Below are positions 18,273 to 27,152 of a stretch of 64,000 nucleotides of DNA, piece after piece (the first letter of the stretch is position 1; each line of letters opens with the position of its first letter). The translations under genes were made by a program, and so were the position numbers. The stretch is taken from NCBI GenBank assembly GCA_028284325.1, contig JANQRX010000012.1, positions 232,926 through 296,925 on the forward strand, in the 5' to 3' direction. Source of the DNA: Bauldia sp. GTDB taxonomy: Bacteria; Pseudomonadota; Alphaproteobacteria; Rhizobiales; Kaistiaceae. Below the pieces are notes generated by a model. The model did no database searches. It saw nothing but the letters and a program-made list of their open reading frames with translations, and was not told where the DNA came from.

Positions 18273-18935
18273 TCAGCCCGCGCCCGGCTCACCTTCCAGC
18301 GCCTGGCCGATCGCCTCCACGATGATCTCCGGCGCCTGCGCGCCGACCACGACCAGGCGATTCTGCAGGATGAGGCTCGGCACCCCGGTGATCCCGATGC
18401 GATAGGCGTTCTCGACCTCGGCGACGGTTGCCTCGCGGTCCTCGTCGCCGATAAGCCGCGCCCCGACCGTCGCGGCGTCCATGCCGGCCTCGCCGGCGAT
18501 GCGGGTCAGGACGGCCGCGTCGCCGACATCTTCGCCTTCGCTGAAATACGCCACGAACAGGCGCTCGACCATGTCGTCCGCGTCGCCGTCCTGCTGAGCC
18601 CAGCGGATCAGGCGATGTGCGTCGACCGTGTTCGGCGAGCGGGTGATGCGATCGAAGTGGAAGCTGATGCCTTCCGCCGGGGCGAGCTCGGTGAGTTGTT
18701 CGTACATCGGCGCGGCCGCCTCGACGCTGCCGAACTTCTTCGACAGGTAGTCGGCGCGCGCGATGCCGCCCGGCGGGATCGTCGGATCGAGCCGGAACGG
18801 CAGCCAGCGCACCACAGCGTTCACCTCCGGCAGCATGGCGAGCGCGCGGCCGAGACGGCGTTTGCCGACGAAGCACCACGGACAGACGACATCGGAGATG
18901 ACGTCGATGGTCAGGCTCTCGGACATGGCCGCCAT
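18273..18935 (-). CDS. DsbA family oxidoreductase, FrnE/2-hydroxychromene-isomerase-like
   Basis: A 220-residue thioredoxin-fold protein with the active site CPWC at residues 18-21 (ISDVVCPWCFVGKRRL) and the conserved helical insertion typical of FrnE-like proteins. The cis-Pro loop region GITGVPSLIL lies near residue 190. No signal peptide is visible, so it is probably cytoplasmic. ATG 18935 is chosen because GAGG lies about nine bases upstream; ATG 18926 is an alternative. It starts 11 bases after the solute-binding protein gene ends, so the two are likely co-transcribed. Confidence 0.88.
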   Translation of the reverse strand: MAAMSESLTIDVISDVVCPWCFVGKRRLGRALAMLPEVNAVVRWLPFRLDPTIPPGGIARADYLSKKFGSVEAAAPMYEQLTELAPAEGISFHFDRITRSPNTVDAHRLIRWAQQDGDADDMVERLFVAYFSEGEDVGDAAVLTRIAGEAGMDAATVGARLIGDEDREATVAEVENAYRIGITGVPSLILQNRLVVVGAQAPEIIVEAIGQALEGEPGAG

Positions 18936-18946
18936 ATAGGGCCGCC

Positions 18947-20782
18947 TCAGTTCGCCTCGGCGGCCCACCACGTCGCCGGCACCGCGCCGTAGAGCGAATG
19001 CGCCTCGGGGAAGGCCAGCCGGTCCCAGTAGGCGATCCACTGCGCCGGCGCGTGGAACAGCGGAATGGCGTAGAAGCCGGAGATCAGCACCCGGTCGAGG
19101 GCGCGCACGGCCGTCACGAAGTCCTCCTGCGAGCGCGCCGCGAGCATCGCCTCGATCATCGCGTCAACGGCGGGATCGGAGACCCCGGCGAAGTTGAGCC
19201 GACCGTAGGTTTCAGCGTCGATCTTGGACCAGCGCCCCACCTGTTCGTTGCCCGGCGACAGCGACGTGCCGTAGATCCAGTGCATCATGTCGTAATCGCG
19301 CGAACTGAGCACCCGCTCCCAGTACTGCGCGGAATCGACCGAGCGCACCGACATGTCGATGCCGACGAGCCGGAGCGCGCGCTGCAACGACAGGGCCAGG
19401 CGCTCCTCCTCCTTGTCGATGGCCAGGAACTCGAACGACAGCAGACGGTTCTCGGCGTCGACCAGCTCGCCGTCGCGGCTCTCGTAGCCAGCCGCGGTCA
19501 GGAGATCGAGACCGGCCTTGAAGTTGGCCCGGTCGCGGCCCGATCCGTCGCTCGCCGGTGGCCGGTAGGTGCCGTCCATGACGTCGGCGCGCACGGCATC
19601 GGGGAAGGGCGCCAGCAGCGCCTGCTCGGCATCGCTGGCCGGCCGCCCCAGCGCCGACAACGCCGATCCCTGGAAGAAGCTGCCGGTGCGCGCATAGGCG
19701 CCGGAGTAGAGGTTGCGGTTTACCCACTCGAAATCGAGGAAGTAGGTCAGCGCTTCGCGCACCCGGATGTCGTCGAAGCCCGACCGGCGGGTGTTGAACA
19801 CGAACCCGTTCATCCCGTCCGGAACGCCGGTGTCGATCTCCACCTGGGTGATCCTGCCGTCACGCACCGCCGGAAAATCGTAGCCGCTGGCCCACCGGCC
19901 CGGGTCGGCCTCCTTGGTCACGTCGAAGATGCCGGTCTTGAACGCCTCGAACAGGGCCGTTGCGTCACGGATGTACTCGACGCGGATTTCGTCGAAATTG
20001 TCGAAGCCGCGCTTCTGCGGCAGGTCCTTGGCCCAGTAGTCGGGATTGCGCTTGAGTGTCACGGTGCTGCCGGCGTTGACGTCGGCGATCATGTACGGGC
20101 CGCTGCCGATCGGCGGATTGAGGCCCGATTCCCCGAAGGCCTCACGGTCGGTGGCGTGAGCGGGAAACACCGGCAGAAGACCGACCAGCAAAGGCATCTC
20201 GCGGTCCCATTCCGGCCCGAACACGAACCGGACCTTGCCGCCCGCCGTTTCCTCGACGCGGTCGACGCGCTTGTACCAGGAGCGCGGCAGGCCCTTCTCC
20301 TTCAGGAGTTCGAAGGTGAACACTACATCGGCGGTGGTGACCGGCGCGCCATCGGAGAAGCGCGCCGCCGGATTGAGCGTGAACTCCACCCACGAGCGGT
20401 CGTCGGGCACCTCCACGAATTCGGCAATGTGGCCGTAGAGCGTGAACGGCTCGTCCCAGCTCCGCACCATCAGGCTGTCCCAGACATTGTTGGGCCAGAA
20501 CGCGTTGCGACCCCACAGGCCGTCCGGCACGGCGCCCTTACGGATGAAGGGGTTGAGGCTGTCGAACGTGCCCTGTGCGCCGAACGAGATCCGGCCGCCC
20601 TTCGGCGCATCGGGGTTGGCGTAGGGCAGGTGGGCGTAGTCGGCCGGCAGCGCCGGGTCGCCGTGCATGGCGATGCCGTGCATCGGTTCGGCGGCGGCGG
20701 GCAGGGCGAGGACGGCGACGAGAGCGGCGGCGCCGGCGGAAGCGAGAATTCGGCGGCGGGGGCGGAAAAGAGCCTGGATCAC
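18947..20782 (-). CDS. Periplasmic solute-binding protein, family 5 (YejA-type peptide binding)
   Basis: A 611-residue binding protein for ABC import of peptides or peptide-like compounds. The signal peptide ends near ALPAAAEP after RRRILASAGAAALVAVLAL. The mature start, HGIAMHGDPALPADYAHLPY then ANPDAPKGG, is characteristic of the YejA/microcin C-type subgroup. Length is normal for it. The YejB, YejE and YejF partners are not adjacent: the neighbours are IalB (divergent) and the FrnE-like oxidoreductase. It may work with permeases encoded elsewhere. Confidence 0.88.
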   Translation of the reverse strand: MIQALFRPRRRILASAGAAALVAVLALPAAAEPMHGIAMHGDPALPADYAHLPYANPDAPKGGRISFGAQGTFDSLNPFIRKGAVPDGLWGRNAFWPNNVWDSLMVRSWDEPFTLYGHIAEFVEVPDDRSWVEFTLNPAARFSDGAPVTTADVVFTFELLKEKGLPRSWYKRVDRVEETAGGKVRFVFGPEWDREMPLLVGLLPVFPAHATDREAFGESGLNPPIGSGPYMIADVNAGSTVTLKRNPDYWAKDLPQKRGFDNFDEIRVEYIRDATALFEAFKTGIFDVTKEADPGRWASGYDFPAVRDGRITQVEIDTGVPDGMNGFVFNTRRSGFDDIRVREALTYFLDFEWVNRNLYSGAYARTGSFFQGSALSALGRPASDAEQALLAPFPDAVRADVMDGTYRPPASDGSGRDRANFKAGLDLLTAAGYESRDGELVDAENRLLSFEFLAIDKEEERLALSLQRALRLVGIDMSVRSVDSAQYWERVLSSRDYDMMHWIYGTSLSPGNEQVGRWSKIDAETYGRLNFAGVSDPAVDAMIEAMLAARSQEDFVTAVRALDRVLISGFYAIPLFHAPAQWIAYWDRLAFPEAHSLYGAVPATWWAAEAN

Positions 20783-20974
20783 GGTCTGGGTTCCATGAAT
20801 CGTCGAGGGAATGCGCCAAGTCTAGCACAATCGCCGAAGCCGGTTTGCGTCTGGCCATCGCAGGGAATCGCGGGTATGGAAAGGCCCGCGCAGGTCAAGC
20901 TCTGGCCGTATTTGACGTTCATCCGTCTCCGGATCGCGGTGGCAGCGCCACCGCCAGCCTTGCAGGGAAGTTCG

Positions 20975-21586
20975 ATGGCAAAGTGGGATGTGAAAGCAGC
21001 GACCGTCGCCGGGCTCGGCGTCGCGCTGGCGATGGTGGCGCCTCAGACCGAGGCGGTGGCACAGGCGGACCAGCAGGAGCCGCCGTGGATCAAGGTCTGC
21101 CAGACCGACACCAACACCAACAAAGAACTGTGCATGGTCAACAAGGACATCGTGGCCCCGACCGGCCAGTTCATCGCCTCGGCGTCCTTGCGGCAGATCA
21201 CCGGCGAGCCCGCGATCAGCCTGGTCGTGGCGACGCCGCCGGGCATGTTGCTGGAGCCCGGCATGCGCGCCCAGATCGATGGCGGCCAGCAATACGAAGT
21301 CACCTATGACATTTGCTTTCCGAACCTCTGCTTCGGTGATCTCGCCGTCAACGCCGAGTTCATCAATGCGATGAAGGCGGGCGGCCAGCTCACCATCAGT
21401 GCGTTGAACCAGGGCCAGCAAGTGATTGCCGTGCCCCTATCGCTGATCGGCTTCACCAAGGTCTACGACGGCGAGGGACTGGATCCGGCCGGCGGCGCCG
21501 AGGTTCAGAACGAGCTCCGCAAGGCCCTGCAAGAGCGGGCGGCCGAGGCGGCCGAACGTCTGCGGCAGCAGCAGTCGAACAACTAG
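20975..21586 (+). CDS. Invasion-associated locus B (IalB) family periplasmic protein
   Basis: A 203-residue exported protein. The signal peptide ends near residue 29 (ALAMVAPQTEAVA). The IalB core shows the paired cysteines WIKVCQT...ELCMV and YDICFPNLCFGD, which probably form disulfides, and ends in a Gln/Arg-rich helical tail (ALQERAAEAAERLRQQQSNN). Despite the family name, it is widespread in non-pathogenic alphaproteobacteria and its role is poorly defined. ATG 20975 has AGGGA upstream; the long frame extension before it is not coding. Confidence 0.9.
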   Translation: MAKWDVKAATVAGLGVALAMVAPQTEAVAQADQQEPPWIKVCQTDTNTNKELCMVNKDIVAPTGQFIASASLRQITGEPAISLVVATPPGMLLEPGMRAQIDGGQQYEVTYDICFPNLCFGDLAVNAEFINAMKAGGQLTISALNQGQQVIAVPLSLIGFTKVYDGEGLDPAGGAEVQNELRKALQERAAEAAERLRQQQSNN

Positions 21587-21592
21587 CGCGGC

Positions 21593-21925
21593 TCAGTTGA
21601 TGTCGAGGTGGCGGGCGCGGTAGCGGTCGCCCTCGCGTTCGCCGAACAGTTCGCCGATCTGCGGATGGCGCAGCGGCTCGTCGGTGTCGTCGGGCAGGAG
21701 GTTTTGCTCCGACACATAGGCGACGTATTCGCTGTCGGCGTTCTCCGCGAGCAGGTGGTAGAAGGGCTGGTCCTTGGCGGGCCGCACATCCTCCGGGATA
21801 GCCAGCCACCATTCCTCGGTGTTGTCGAAGATCGGGTCGACGTCGAACACCACGCCGCGAAACGGATAGACGCGGTGGCGCACGATCTGGCCGATCTGGT
21901 ACTTGGCGGTCCGCGCCTTCCTCAC
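21593..21925 (-). CDS. hspQ: Heat shock protein HspQ
   Basis: A 110-residue protein of the HspQ/YccV hemimethylated-DNA-binding-like fold. Conserved blocks: AKYQIGQIVRHRVYPFRGVV, FDVDPIFDNTEEWW, QPFYHLLAENADSEYVAYVSE and QNLLPDDTDEPLRHPQI. HspQ enhances Lon-dependent degradation and modulates DnaA in E. coli. Start GTG 21925 (VRKARTAKYQ) is selected because homologues begin just before TAKY; the frame continues upstream to 21967. It is convergent with ialB, only six bases apart. Confidence 0.9.
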   Translation of the reverse strand: MRKARTAKYQIGQIVRHRVYPFRGVVFDVDPIFDNTEEWWLAIPEDVRPAKDQPFYHLLAENADSEYVAYVSEQNLLPDDTDEPLRHPQIGELFGEREGDRYRARHLDIN

Positions 21926-22109
21926 CTGAACGCTCCGTTGGCAGCCCGAACGCCCCGTTAAGCGCACGCGAAAGCCGGGATGTCAACGCGACCGCGGTTC
22001 GATTGACCCGACGCAGCCTTGGCGTTAGGGACCGGGCCGGGGCGCTGGCGCATCGTGCGGCCAGCCGGGCGGCCGCGGGGCCGCGTTTTCTGCGGGTCGG
22101 CGAGCGAGC

Positions 22110-23066
22110 ATGGACGAAATCGCCGGGATCATCGTTCCCTTCTTTGGCGTGATTCTGCTCGGCTGGGGGGCCGGCCGGCTGCGTTTCGTCCGTCCCGACG
22201 GCCTCTCGGCCATGAACTTCTTCGTCTTCTACCTGGCGATGCCGGCGCTGTTCTTCCAGTTGGTGGCGGCCACGCCGCTCGATGCCTTCCAGGGCTTCGG
22301 TTTCATCCTCACCACCACCTTCGCGACCTATTGCGTGTTTGCGATCGCCTTCTCGGTCGGCGCGCTCCTGAACGGCGGCAATGTCTCCGAGGCGACCGTC
22401 GAAGGCCTGGTCGGCTCCTATTCGAATGCGAGCTATATGGGTGCCGCCGTCGCCATCGCCGCCTTCGGGACGGCCGCGGCCATGCCGGCCGCCCTCGTTC
22501 TGACCTTCGACACCGTCCTGATCCTGATCGTCGTGCCGCTGATGATGGCCATGGGCGGTGCCGGGCGCGCCGATGCCACGGCGCTGGCGGAGGACATCGG
22601 CCGGCAGATTTTCCTGCATCCGCTGATCCTGGCGACCATCGCCGGGTTCCTGTTCAGCGCCCTCGGCATCCGCTTGCCCGGTTCGGTGGACGGGCTGTTG
22701 ACCGGGCTACGGTTCGCCGCGGTGCCTTGCGCGCTGTTCCTGCTCGGCGTCGGGCTGTCGGCGCGCGAACTGGAGCGCATCCCGCTGGAGATGCCGATTC
22801 TCGTCGCCATCAAGCTGGTGGTGCACCCGATCGTGGTGTTTCTGCTGCTCACCTGGGTCGGCGGATTCGATCCGGTGTGGATCGCGACCGCGGTCATCAT
22901 CGCAGCGCTGCCCCCGGCGGCCCAGGTCCACACGCTGGCGAAACACTACGGCGTCTACGCCCACCGGGCCTCGGGCGCGCTCGCCCTGGGCATGATCGTC
23001 TCGATTTCGTCGCTGACGCTGGTGCTGATCGTGCTGTTCAACACCTTCCCCGGCCTCGCGACCTAG
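22110..23066 (+). CDS. AEC (auxin efflux carrier) family transporter
   Basis: A 318-residue inner-membrane protein with about ten helices arranged as two inverted halves, with FFVFYLAMPALFFQLVA in the first half and LALGMIVSISSLTLVLIVLF at the end. Family members export organic acids such as malate or other small carboxylates. No substrate can be assigned here. Its last four bases overlap the convergent ubiH-like gene. Confidence 0.88.
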   Translation: MDEIAGIIVPFFGVILLGWGAGRLRFVRPDGLSAMNFFVFYLAMPALFFQLVAATPLDAFQGFGFILTTTFATYCVFAIAFSVGALLNGGNVSEATVEGLVGSYSNASYMGAAVAIAAFGTAAAMPAALVLTFDTVLILIVVPLMMAMGGAGRADATALAEDIGRQIFLHPLILATIAGFLFSALGIRLPGSVDGLLTGLRFAAVPCALFLLGVGLSARELERIPLEMPILVAIKLVVHPIVVFLLLTWVGGFDPVWIATAVIIAALPPAAQVHTLAKHYGVYAHRASGALALGMIVSISSLTLVLIVLFNTFPGLAT

Positions 23067-24223
23067 CCCGGCGTCGCGCTCGCGACCCCGGCCCGCATGG
23101 CCGCCTGGCGCAGGGCCGGGATGCGACCCAGCGCGAACAGCCCCACGCCGCGCAACGCCTGAGCGGGCAGGAGGTCCGACAGGAGCGTTCGGTTGAGTAC
23201 ATCGACCGCCAACGTTCGCGACCGCATGTCGCCAAGCCGAGCGCGGTTGTAGCGGGTTAGCACGTCGGCCGAACCGGGATCGGCGGAATCGCCAATCGTC
23301 GCGGCGAGATCGGCCACGTCGCGATAGCCGAGATTGAGCCCCTGGGCGCCGATCGGCGGGAAGACGTGGGCCGCTTCGCCGACGAGCGCGATCCGCCGCG
23401 CCGCGATTTGGCTCACCTCGAGGCCGCCCATCTGAAACGTCTGGACAGGACCGTCGACGGTCATGGCCCCGTAGATGTGGGCCGATCGTGTCTCGATCTC
23501 CGTAGCAAGCTCATTCGGCGCAAGCTCCGCGCGCCGCCGGGTGGCCGCCGGCCGATCGATCCAGACCAGCGACGAGCGTTTGCCCGGCAGCGGCACCAGG
23601 GTAAACGGACCGTGTTCCGTGTGGAACTCGTTCGACGTGTCCTGATGCCCGTGAGCGTGGTGCAGGTCGCAGACCAGCGCCGCCTGGTCGTAGCGCCACG
23701 TCCTCGTCCGGATGCCCGCCGCCTCGCGCAGCGACGAGCGGCGGCCGTCCGCCGCCACCACCAGCGGCGCGCGATGCACCCCGCCGTCGCTGTCGGTCAG
23801 CGTCACATGGTCGTCGGCGAAGCGCACGTCCTCGACCAGTGCCTCGGTGACGGCAACGGACGCATCGTCCAGGCGCTCTCGCAGCGCTGCTGTCAGGAGG
23901 GCGTTGGGAACGTTGTAGCCGAAGGCCTCGCGGCCGATCTCCGAGGCCCGGAACGTCGTCTCCGGCGCGCGGATCAGGCGGCGCGTACCGTCAAGGATGC
24001 GGAGCACGCGAAGCGGCGCGCAATGGTCCCTGAGCGTGCCCCACACGCCCAGCGCTTCGAGCAGCTCGATCGACGGCCCGAACAGAGCCGAGGTGCGCCG
24101 GTCGACGCCCGGCGGCGTCGGTGCGATCAGGCGGACCTCGCGTCCCCTTTGCGCCAGGGTCAGCGCGGCGGCGAGACCCGCCGGTCCGCCGCCGACGACC
24201 GCGATCGCGTTCGATTCGTCCAT
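23063..24223 (-). CDS. FAD-dependent monooxygenase, UbiH/UbiF/COQ6 family
   Basis: A 386-residue flavoprotein hydroxylase. The dinucleotide-binding motif AVVGGGPAGLAAALTLAQRG is at the N-terminus, the DG motif VVAADGRRSSLREAAG in the middle, and the GD motif ALVGEAAHVFPPIGAQGLNLG near residue 285. Together these indicate the ubiquinone-biosynthesis hydroxylase group (ring hydroxylation of octaprenylphenol intermediates). Which ring position it acts on cannot be told from sequence. The downstream neighbour on the same strand is the YeeE-like pair, six or more bases upstream of its start. Confidence 0.88.
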   Translation of the reverse strand: MDESNAIAVVGGGPAGLAAALTLAQRGREVRLIAPTPPGVDRRTSALFGPSIELLEALGVWGTLRDHCAPLRVLRILDGTRRLIRAPETTFRASEIGREAFGYNVPNALLTAALRERLDDASVAVTEALVEDVRFADDHVTLTDSDGGVHRAPLVVAADGRRSSLREAAGIRTRTWRYDQAALVCDLHHAHGHQDTSNEFHTEHGPFTLVPLPGKRSSLVWIDRPAATRRRAELAPNELATEIETRSAHIYGAMTVDGPVQTFQMGGLEVSQIAARRIALVGEAAHVFPPIGAQGLNLGYRDVADLAATIGDSADPGSADVLTRYNRARLGDMRSRTLAVDVLNRTLLSDLLPAQALRGVGLFALGRIPALRQAAMRAGVASATPG

Positions 24224-24229
24224 GGTCGG

Positions 24230-24709
24230 CTAGCCGGGCGCCGCGTGCGCCGCGGTTTCCTCATCGTGGTCGCGACGGTGGAGATAGATGCCGGTCGCCC
24301 AGGACGCGGCGAACATGGCCACGACGAAGATGAAGACCGATTGCGGAATCAGCCCGAGATCGGCGACCGCGGGGCCGGGGCAGAAGCCGGACAATCCCCA
24401 GCCGACGCCGAAGATCGCCGATCCGAGCAGCAGGCGGCCGTCGATGCCGCTGCGATCGCTCCGCACGAAGCTGACGGCGGCCACCGGCTTGCGGAGGAGG
24501 CGGTCGAGGCGCAGGCCCACCAGCCCGACCAGAACGCCGCCGCCCATCACGAACGCCAGGCTCGGGTCCCAGCCGCCATCGGGGATCGCGGCGAGGTCGA
24601 GAAAGTCGCGGACCTTCTGCGGATCGGTCATGCGCGCGATCGCAAGGCCGATGCCGAAGATGACGCCACTGACGGCCGCGGTCACGTGAAAGAGGACACC
24701 GTTCTTCAT
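24230..24709 (-). CDS. YeeE/YedE-type sulfur transporter, second half (DUF6691-like)
   Basis: A 159-residue polytopic membrane protein with four to five helices and the conserved WGLSGFCPGPAV segment containing the family cysteine. It is the C-terminal-half partner of the two-gene YeeE/YedE arrangement thought to import thiosulfate or other reduced sulfur. Its ATG overlaps the stop of the first-half gene (ATGA), which fixes the start at 24709. Ends in a His-rich tail (YLHRRDHDEETAAH). Confidence 0.85.
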   Translation of the reverse strand: MKNGVLFHVTAAVSGVIFGIGLAIARMTDPQKVRDFLDLAAIPDGGWDPSLAFVMGGGVLVGLVGLRLDRLLRKPVAAVSFVRSDRSGIDGRLLLGSAIFGVGWGLSGFCPGPAVADLGLIPQSVFIFVVAMFAASWATGIYLHRRDHDEETAAHAAPG

Positions 24710-25146
24710 GTCACCACGTGCCTCACGATGAAGACGGTCACCACCGCGGTCGCCATGAACACGCCGACGGCGGTGAACGAGCGCGGCGACAGCCGCGCCA
24801 GGCCGCAGACGCCGTGGCCGGACGTGCAGCCATTGCCGAGGCGCGTGCCGACGCCGACCAGGACGCCGGCGATCACGAGACCGATCGGCGTCAGGCCGAG
24901 CTCGGGCAACGTCGTCGGGATTTCGGCGAAGATCGCCGGGCCGACCGACGACCCGATCACCGCGCCGACCGGCAGGCCGGCCAGGAACAACACCCGCCAC
25001 AGCACCGATCCCTGGCGCAGCGGCACCACTGTGCCCGCGATGTTCGAAATCCCCGCAGTACGGCCGTTGAACACCCACAGCATGGTGGCCGCCAATCCGA
25101 TCAGGATCCCCCCGATCGTGGCGGTGAGGGGTGTGAAATTTTCCAT
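24706..25146 (-). CDS. YeeE/YedE-type sulfur transporter, first half
   Basis: A 146-residue membrane protein with the diagnostic motif GTRLGNGCTSGHGVCGLARLSPRS, whose cysteines are implicated in thiosulfate passage in YeeE/TsuA. AAGGA lies before ATG 25146 (MENFTPLTATIGG), and the longer frame upstream to 25260 is not used. Together with the overlapping second-half gene it would form a heteromeric equivalent of single-chain YeeE. It is divergent from the urate operon, with 170 bases between. Confidence 0.85.
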   Translation of the reverse strand: MENFTPLTATIGGILIGLAATMLWVFNGRTAGISNIAGTVVPLRQGSVLWRVLFLAGLPVGAVIGSSVGPAIFAEIPTTLPELGLTPIGLVIAGVLVGVGTRLGNGCTSGHGVCGLARLSPRSFTAVGVFMATAVVTVFIVRHVVT

Positions 25147-25316
25147 AGGTAACAAATCCTTATGGTAGCTGCCCGCCATCTTGCCGCAACCGTGTCGGAA
25201 CGGCAACGATGGGCCCGAGAGCACGAAAAACGGTTTGATCGCACCTGCCCGTTCGGACATTCTGTGCGGCGCAGTGTTTTGTTGGCACGGACTGTGCCCC
25301 TGCGGGGAGTAGCTGC

Positions 25317-25661
25317 ATGGGACGTCTCACCACGCATGTTCTCGACCTGGCGTCCGGCCGGCCGGCCGCCGGGGTCCGTATCGAGGTCTATCGCCTCGAT
25401 GGGGACGAACAGCGGATGGCCGCCACGACGACCAACGACGACGGCCGCGCCGACGCACCGCTGCTCGAAGGCGCGGACCTGACGGCGGGTACCTACGAAC
25501 TCCGCTTCGCGGCCGGCGACTACCGGCGCGCGCAGGGCGCAACCCGCACACCGTTCTACGACATCGTTCCGGTGCGCTTCACCGTCGCCGACGCCGATGC
25601 GCACTATCACATCCCGCTGCTGCTGGCGCCGCACGGCTACAGCACCTATCGGGGCAGTTGA
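25317..25661 (+). CDS. uraH: 5-hydroxyisourate hydrolase
   Basis: A 114-residue transthyretin-related protein that hydrolyses 5-hydroxyisourate to OHCU in urate breakdown. It starts [17 protein letters not shown] (catalytic His in THVLD), contains [19 protein letters not shown], and ends in the YRGS tetrapeptide that separates HIU hydrolases from true transthyretins. GGGGAG lies upstream of the ATG. It is the first gene of the urate cluster; its stop overlaps the xdhA start by one base. Confidence 0.97.
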   Translation: MGRLTTHVLDLASGRPAAGVRIEVYRLDGDEQRMAATTTNDDGRADAPLLEGADLTAGTYELRFAAGDYRRAQGATRTPFYDIVPVRFTVADADAHYHIPLLLAPHGYSTYRGS

Positions 25662-27151
25662 TGCGCGACGTCGTTCGCTTCATCCGTCGCGGCGCCATGA
25701 CCGAGGTGGGCGACATCGCGCCGACCGACATGGTGCTCGACTATCTCCGCGAGCGCGAAGGCGCCAAGGGGACGAAGGAATCCTGCCGGGAAGGCGATTG
25801 CGGGGCCTGCACGGTGGTCGTCCGCCGACGCCGGCAGGATCGCCTGGTCTACGAGCCGATCAACGCCTGCATCACGATGCTCGGCCAGATCGACGGCGCC
25901 GACCTGATCACCGTCGACGACCTGGCCGACGACGACGGCGACCTGCACCCGATCCAGCGCGCCTTTGTCGACCACCATGCCTCGCAGTGCGGCTTCTGCA
26001 CCCCGGGATTCGTGATGGCGCTGTTTGCGCTCTATCACACCAGCGCCCCGCCGGTGGCGCGCGAGCGGATCAACGATCAGATCGCCGGCAATCTGTGCCG
26101 CTGCACCGGTTACCGACCGATCGTCGACGCCGCCATGACCGCTTTGGCGAACCCGCGCGCCGATCGCTTCGGCGAGAACGCCCGCGAAACCGCGGAGATG
26201 CTCGCTTTCCTGAACGACGGCGAGGACCTCATGGTCGGCGACCAGCGCCGCTTCTTTGCCGCGCCGGCGACCATCGACGGGCTCGCCGCGCTGGTCGAGG
26301 AGCATCCCGACGCCGTCATTCTGGCCGGCGGCACCGATGTCGCGCTGTGGGTCAACAAGCAGCGGCGAACCTTCGACAAGATCATCCATGTCGGTCGGGC
26401 CGCGGGCTTCGATGCCATCGAGGATTCAGGCCTCGAATGGTCGCTCGGGGCCGGTGCGCGACTCGCTGACGTAGAGGCGACGCTGGGCGCCGTCGATCCC
26501 GATCTGCGGGAACTGCTGCGCCGCTTCGGCTCGCGCCAGGTCCGCGCCTCGGGCACGATCGGTGGTAACGTCGCCAACGGCTCGCCGATCGGCGATCTGC
26601 CGCCGGCGCTGATTGCCCTCGGCGCCACCGTGCATCTGCGCAAGGGCAGCGCCGAAAGGAGCGTGCCCATCGACGACTTCTTCATCGACTATGGCAAGCA
26701 GGACCGCGAGGCCGGCGAGATCGTCACGGCGGTATCGGTGCCGAAGCTCGGTACCGCGCATCGCTTCCGTTGCTTCAAGGTCTCCAAACGCTTCGACCAG
26801 GACATTTCGTCGGTGATGGGCGCGTTCCGCTTCACGGTCTCCGATCAGGGCACGGTCGACGAGGCGCGGCTGGCCTATGGCGGCATGGCGGCAACGCCGC
26901 GACGGGCGAAGGCAGCCGAGGCGGCGCTCACTGGCGCGCAGCTTCAGGACTCGACCCGCTGGACGGAGGCGTTCAACGCGCTGCGCGAGGATTTCGAGCC
27001 CATCAGCGATCATCGCGCCAGCGCCCGCTATCGCATCGAGACCGCCCACGCCCTGCTCGGCAAGGCCCTGATCGAGCTCGCCGGCGCCGACAGCCAGCGG
27101 ACCCGCGTCGTCGGTCAGCGCCCGCCCACCGACGCCCGGGAGCGGCTCTGA
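25661..27151 (+). CDS. xdhA: Xanthine dehydrogenase small subunit XdhA ([2Fe-2S] and FAD)
   Basis: This subunit carries electrons from the molybdenum centre to FAD and NAD+. The first [2Fe-2S] motif is CREGDCGAC at residues 42-50. The second cluster uses CGFCTPGFVM and CRCTGYRPI. The FAD-binding domain follows (VILAGGTDVALWVNK; GTIGGNVANGSPIGDLPPAL), then the CO-dehydrogenase flavoprotein C-terminal domain. ATG 25661 gives 496 residues. The operon order uraH-xdhA-xdhB-xdhC ties xanthine oxidation to urate breakdown. Confidence 0.97.
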   Translation: MRDVVRFIRRGAMTEVGDIAPTDMVLDYLREREGAKGTKESCREGDCGACTVVVRRRRQDRLVYEPINACITMLGQIDGADLITVDDLADDDGDLHPIQRAFVDHHASQCGFCTPGFVMALFALYHTSAPPVARERINDQIAGNLCRCTGYRPIVDAAMTALANPRADRFGENARETAEMLAFLNDGEDLMVGDQRRFFAAPATIDGLAALVEEHPDAVILAGGTDVALWVNKQRRTFDKIIHVGRAAGFDAIEDSGLEWSLGAGARLADVEATLGAVDPDLRELLRRFGSRQVRASGTIGGNVANGSPIGDLPPALIALGATVHLRKGSAERSVPIDDFFIDYGKQDREAGEIVTAVSVPKLGTAHRFRCFKVSKRFDQDISSVMGAFRFTVSDQGTVDEARLAYGGMAATPRRAKAAEAALTGAQLQDSTRWTEAFNALREDFEPISDHRASARYRIETAHALLGKALIELAGADSQRTRVVGQRPPTDARERL

Positions 27152-27152
27152 C

